Part shown: positions 6,801 to 9,424 of the stretch, one piece after another
Layout of the letters: each line of letters begins with the position of its first letter
Numbering within the stretch: position 1 is the first letter of the stretch
NCBI GenBank assembly: GCA_035294855.1
Contig: DATGKD010000255.1
Span: 1 to 9,424 of the forward strand
From: DATGKD01 sp035294855
GTDB taxonomy: Bacteria > Actinomycetota > Acidimicrobiia > Acidimicrobiales > UBA8190
DNA: 9,424 nt
Direction of reading: 5' to 3'
Position numbers and translations under genes: made by a program
The notes under the pieces: generated by a model
The model's database searches: none
Told to the model about the DNA's origin: nothing
The model's input: the letters and a program-made list of their open reading frames with translations, nothing else

Positions 6801-7351
6801 GCACCGACGTCTCGCCCGACAGCCCGCACGACGACCCCACACCAGACGGGCCGGTCGACGCCGCCGTCGCGGGCGTGGTCGGCGCGCACGTACCGGTATG
6901 GCGCTCGATCGACGGGCACGAGGTGGTGTTCGTAGGTCGCGGCGACTACCACCGCACCGTCGAGGCCTTGAAGGCGTCCGGCTTCGAGATGCTCGCCGAC
7001 CTCACCGCGGTGGACTACCTGCGGCACCCCGCCCGGGCCGTCGCCGACGGCGTCGAGGCCGAGCGCTTCGAGCTCGTGGTCATGCTGCTGTCGATGGCCC
7101 AGCGCCGGCGGGTCCGCCTGCGCGTGCAAGTCCCCGAAAGCGATCCGGTGGTGGCGTCGTTGTGGGACCTGTACCGCGGGGCCGAGGCGCCCGAGCGCGA
7201 GGCGTTCGACATGTTCGGCATCGTCTTCGAGGGTCATCCCGACCTGACGCGCATCCTCATGCCCGAGGACTGGGAGGGCCATCCCCTCCGCAAGGACTTC
7301 GGGGTGGGGCGCGTGCCCGTCCAATTCAAAGCCGCGCCTGGGCCACGATGA
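6797..7351 (+). CDS. nuoC: NADH-quinone oxidoreductase subunit C
   Basis: The product has 184 residues if started at TTG 6797, a 30-kDa-type subunit of the peripheral arm that packs against NuoD and lacks cofactors. The family signature is clear: EREAFDMFG at about 133-141, then 'GHPDLTRILMPEDWEGHPLRKDF'-type sequence near the C terminus. The TTG overlaps the nuoB stop (TTGA) and has GGGGA at 6785-6789, 7 nt upstream; no ATG is available before the conserved domain. GTG 6875 is an alternative that would remove an acidic, proline-rich segment of 26 residues. NuoC and NuoD are separate here, unlike the fused form of E. coli. Confidence 0.93.
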   Translation: MSTDVSPDSPHDDPTPDGPVDAAVAGVVGAHVPVWRSIDGHEVVFVGRGDYHRTVEALKASGFEMLADLTAVDYLRHPARAVADGVEAERFELVVMLLSMAQRRRVRLRVQVPESDPVVASLWDLYRGAEAPEREAFDMFGIVFEGHPDLTRILMPEDWEGHPLRKDFGVGRVPVQFKAAPGPR

Positions 7352-8721
7352 CCGACGGCAAGCGCACCGCCACCGAGCCGGCCCAGCCGGCTCATCCGCT
7401 CTCGTTCGAGACGTCCGAGGGCCCCCAGGAACTGAGCCCCCGCACCGACACGCCTCCGGACGAGCTCGGTCGGGAAGTGGGGGCGGTCCTGCGGCTGCCG
7501 GAGAGCGGCGCCGAGGGCGGCCCACGCGACGGTGACCTCGACGTCGAGCGCCCCGACGACGAGACGATGATCATCAACATGGGGCCGCAGCACCCCTCCA
7601 CACACGGGGTGCTCCGACTCATGATGGAGCTCGACGGGGAAACGGTGCTCAGGACCAAGCCGATCGTCGGCTACCTCCACACGGGCATGGAGAAGACCGG
7701 CGAGGAGCTCACCTTCCAGCAGGGTGCCACCAACGTCACGCGGATGGACTACCTGTCCCCGCTGCACAACGAGCTCTGCTTCTCCCTGGCCACCGAGAAG
7801 TTGCTCGGGATCGAGCTCCCACCGCGGGCGGTGTGGATCCGGATGCTCCTGTCCGAGCTGCAGCGCGTCTCCTCGCACCTGATGTGGCTCGCCACCAACG
7901 GCATGGACGTCGGCTCCACGACCATGATGATCTTCGGGTTCCGCGAACGCGAGATGATCCTCGCCTTCTTCGAGAAGACCACCGGGCTGCGGATGAACCA
8001 CAACTTCATCCGGCCCGGTGGTACGGCGGCGGACCTGCCCGACGGCTGGGAGGACGACGTCGAGGTCATCCTCGAGAACGTGAGCGCCCGGCTGGGCAAC
8101 TATGACGAGCTGCTCACCGGACAGCCGATCTTCCGCGAGCGGATGGAGGGGGTCGGCACCTTGAGCGCGGACGAAGCGCTCGCCTTGTCGGCCACGGGCC
8201 CGATCCTGCGATCGACCGGGGTGCCCTGGGATCTCCGCCGGACGATGCCGTACCTGGCGTACGACCAGGTCGAGTTCGACGTGATCATCGGCACCTACGG
8301 CGACAACTTCGACCGCTACGCCATCCGCCTGAACGAGATCCGGGAGTCGGTCCGGATCATCCGGCAGGTCCTCGACAAGATGCCGACCGGGGATTACCGG
8401 GTCCAGGACAAGAAGGTCACCCCGCCCCCGCGGGCCCGCATCGACGAGTCGATGGAAGCGCTCATCCACCACTTCAAGTTGTTCACCGAGGGCTACAAGG
8501 TCCCCGAGGGCGAGGTGTACGTCGCCATCGAGTCGGCGCGCGGCGAGTTGGGTTGCTACATCGTCTCCGACGGCAGCGCCAAGCCCTACCGCATCCACAT
8601 CCGGGCGCCGTCCTTCGTCAACCTGCAGTGCCTTCCCGTCATGATGCACGGCGGCCTGGTGGCCGACGCCGTGGCCACCATCTCGTCGGTCGACCCCGTC
8701 ATGGGGGAGGTGGACCGGTGA
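7348..8721 (+). CDS. nuoD: NADH-quinone oxidoreductase subunit D
   Basis: The product has 457 residues, a 49-kDa subunit that forms the quinone site together with NuoB. 'MGPQHPSTHGVLRL' begins at residue 78 and carries the conserved histidines H82 and H86; Y135 in 'RMDYLSPLHNE' corresponds to the conserved quinone-site tyrosine. Other family stretches are 'LTGQPIFRERMEGVG', 'ATGPILRSTGVPWDLRR', 'SMEALIHHFKLFTEGYKVP' and the ending 'DPVMGEVDR'. The start ATG overlaps the nuoC stop (ATGA). The 77 residues before the conserved core are hydrophilic, rich in Pro, Glu and Asp, and longer than the roughly 42 of the M. tuberculosis protein as I recall it. An in-frame ATG at 7567 just ahead of the core would give a core-only protein, but the ATGA overlap favours the long form. 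Confidence 0.96.
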   Translation: MTDGKRTATEPAQPAHPLSFETSEGPQELSPRTDTPPDELGREVGAVLRLPESGAEGGPRDGDLDVERPDDETMIINMGPQHPSTHGVLRLMMELDGETVLRTKPIVGYLHTGMEKTGEELTFQQGATNVTRMDYLSPLHNELCFSLATEKLLGIELPPRAVWIRMLLSELQRVSSHLMWLATNGMDVGSTTMMIFGFREREMILAFFEKTTGLRMNHNFIRPGGTAADLPDGWEDDVEVILENVSARLGNYDELLTGQPIFRERMEGVGTLSADEALALSATGPILRSTGVPWDLRRTMPYLAYDQVEFDVIIGTYGDNFDRYAIRLNEIRESVRIIRQVLDKMPTGDYRVQDKKVTPPPRARIDESMEALIHHFKLFTEGYKVPEGEVYVAIESARGELGCYIVSDGSAKPYRIHIRAPSFVNLQCLPVMMHGGLVADAVATISSVDPVMGEVDR

Positions 8722-9395
8722 CGCCCGCAGGTGCCGGGCACCTCACGCCGGAGGTCGTCGCCGAGGCCCGCGAGATCCTGGATCTCTATCCCCACCGGCG
8801 TTCCGCGTTGATCCCCATCTGCCACCTCGCCCAGCGCCAGGACGGGTGGCTGCGGCCCGAGGCCGTCACCGAGATCGCCGAGTTGGTCGGCATCACGCCC
8901 GCCGAGGTCATCGGCACGGCGTCGTTCTACGAGATGCTGCGGACGACGCCCGTGGGCACGTACGTGATCTCGGTGTGCACGAACATCGCGTGCATGCTGC
9001 GCGGCGCGTACGAGCTCCTCGAACACGCCGAGCAGTCCCTCGGCGTCCGGGCGGGCGCCACCACCGAAGATGGCGAGTTCACCTTGGAGGAGGCGGAGTG
9101 CATCGCCGACTGCGGGCGGGCACCGTGCCTGCAGGTGAACCACCGCTTCGTCGGGGACGTCACCGCCGAATCCTTCGATCAGCTCGTCGACGACCTGCGC
9201 CACGACCGCCGCCACGACGACATCCCCTCCCACGGCACGCTGGTGCGCGTGCGGCGCCAGGGGGGCCTGCGCGTCGACGAGGCCACGGTGCGCGCCGAGC
9301 GCGACGCCGCCGCTGCGGCCATGGCCGAGCGGGCCGCGGCGGCGTCGGGGCAGCACGGTGGCGCGGGCACGACGACTTCGGGGAGTGCTTCGTGA
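8718..9395 (+). CDS. nuoE: NADH-quinone oxidoreductase subunit E (24-kDa-type [2Fe-2S] protein)
   Basis: The product has 225 residues and belongs to the thioredoxin-like [2Fe-2S] family; with NuoF it forms the NADH-oxidising tip, where its cluster N1a resides. The four ligands are C87 and C92 (C-x4-C in 'SVCTNIACML') and C128 and C132 (C-x3-C in 'ECIADCGRAPC'). The N-terminal helical part contains 'ALIPICHLAQRQDGWL' and 'EVIGTASFYEML', both typical. Residues about 165-225 form a tail rich in Arg, then Ala, Gly and Ser, with no cofactor motif. The GTG start overlaps the nuoD stop (GTGA) and has a strong GGGGAGG at 8704-8710, 7 nt upstream. Confidence 0.96.
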   Translation: MTPAGAGHLTPEVVAEAREILDLYPHRRSALIPICHLAQRQDGWLRPEAVTEIAELVGITPAEVIGTASFYEMLRTTPVGTYVISVCTNIACMLRGAYELLEHAEQSLGVRAGATTEDGEFTLEEAECIADCGRAPCLQVNHRFVGDVTAESFDQLVDDLRHDRRHDDIPSHGTLVRVRRQGGLRVDEATVRAERDAAAAAMAERAAAASGQHGGAGTTTSGSAS

Positions 9396-9424
9396 CGGTC
9401 ACCGACGCTCCGCGCATCATCACG
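9392..9424 (+). CDS. nuoF: NADH-quinone oxidoreductase subunit F, first 11 codons
   Basis: GTG 9392 overlaps the nuoE stop (GTGA) and is preceded by GGGGAG at 9380-9385, 6 nt upstream. The 11 visible residues, VTVTDAPRIIT, are open to the end of the window. They are too short to identify by themselves; the call rests on the conserved gene order nuoA-B-C-D-E-F and on the N-terminal 'PRI' start seen in homologues. NuoF would carry FMN, the NADH site and a [4Fe-4S] cluster. Confidence 0.75.
   Translation, partial: MTVTDAPRIIT

Noticed and set aside
5661..8649. Long minus-strand open frames across the nuo operon
   Set aside because: The + strand carries unmistakable complex I subunits with all cofactor ligands; the antisense frames have biased composition rich in His, Arg, Asp and Gly and match no family I know.
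4312..9424. A novel system hidden in the right half of the window
   Set aside because: The region is fully explained by a family reductase and a standard complex I operon in the usual gene order.

Overview
The window is very GC-rich and reads as a chromosomal segment of a high-GC actinobacterium. The secreted protein with 'GYW.VASDGG.FAFGDA' repeats, and the style of the membrane protein after it, resemble what I know from Acidimicrobiia. That class assignment is an inference from memory, not a computed placement. Coding density is high. I see no mobile element, CRISPR array, tRNA or rRNA.

Left part (1-4268, all + strand): first the 3' end of an unidentified gene, possibly the C-terminal domain of a polytopic membrane protein. 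After a 148-bp gap comes a two-gene unit whose coding regions overlap by 8 bp. The first gene encodes a secreted protein with an FG-GAP/PQQ-like beta-propeller followed by five 42-residue aromatic/glycine repeats. The second encodes a single-pass membrane protein with a cytoplasmic beta-rich N-terminal domain, a low-complexity stretch containing eight pentapeptide repeats (VAEAP type), one transmembrane helix and an extracytoplasmic domain with two cysteines. Neither has an assignable function; the overlap suggests coordinated expression at the cell envelope.

Middle (4269-5771): a convergent junction with an imperfect palindrome, then a minus-strand FAD-dependent oxidoreductase of the geranylgeranyl reductase family. 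Its probable start is a leaderless GTG directly downstream of a -10-like hexamer. A 107-bp divergent intergenic region separates it from the nuo operon and holds a perfect 12-bp palindrome just before nuoA.

Right part (5772-9424, + strand): the beginning of a respiratory complex I operon, nuoA-nuoB-nuoC-nuoD-nuoE and the first 11 codons of nuoF. From nuoB to nuoF every junction is a 4-bp start/stop overlap (TTGA, ATGA, GTGA, GTGA). NuoB, C and D form the quinone-facing connecting module; NuoE and F belong to the NADH-oxidising module; NuoA is a membrane subunit. The neighbouring reductase may saturate the isoprenoid tail of menaquinone, the likely electron acceptor of this complex, which would explain its position.

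The nuo part is ordinary core metabolism. The less described material is the overlapping envelope gene pair.
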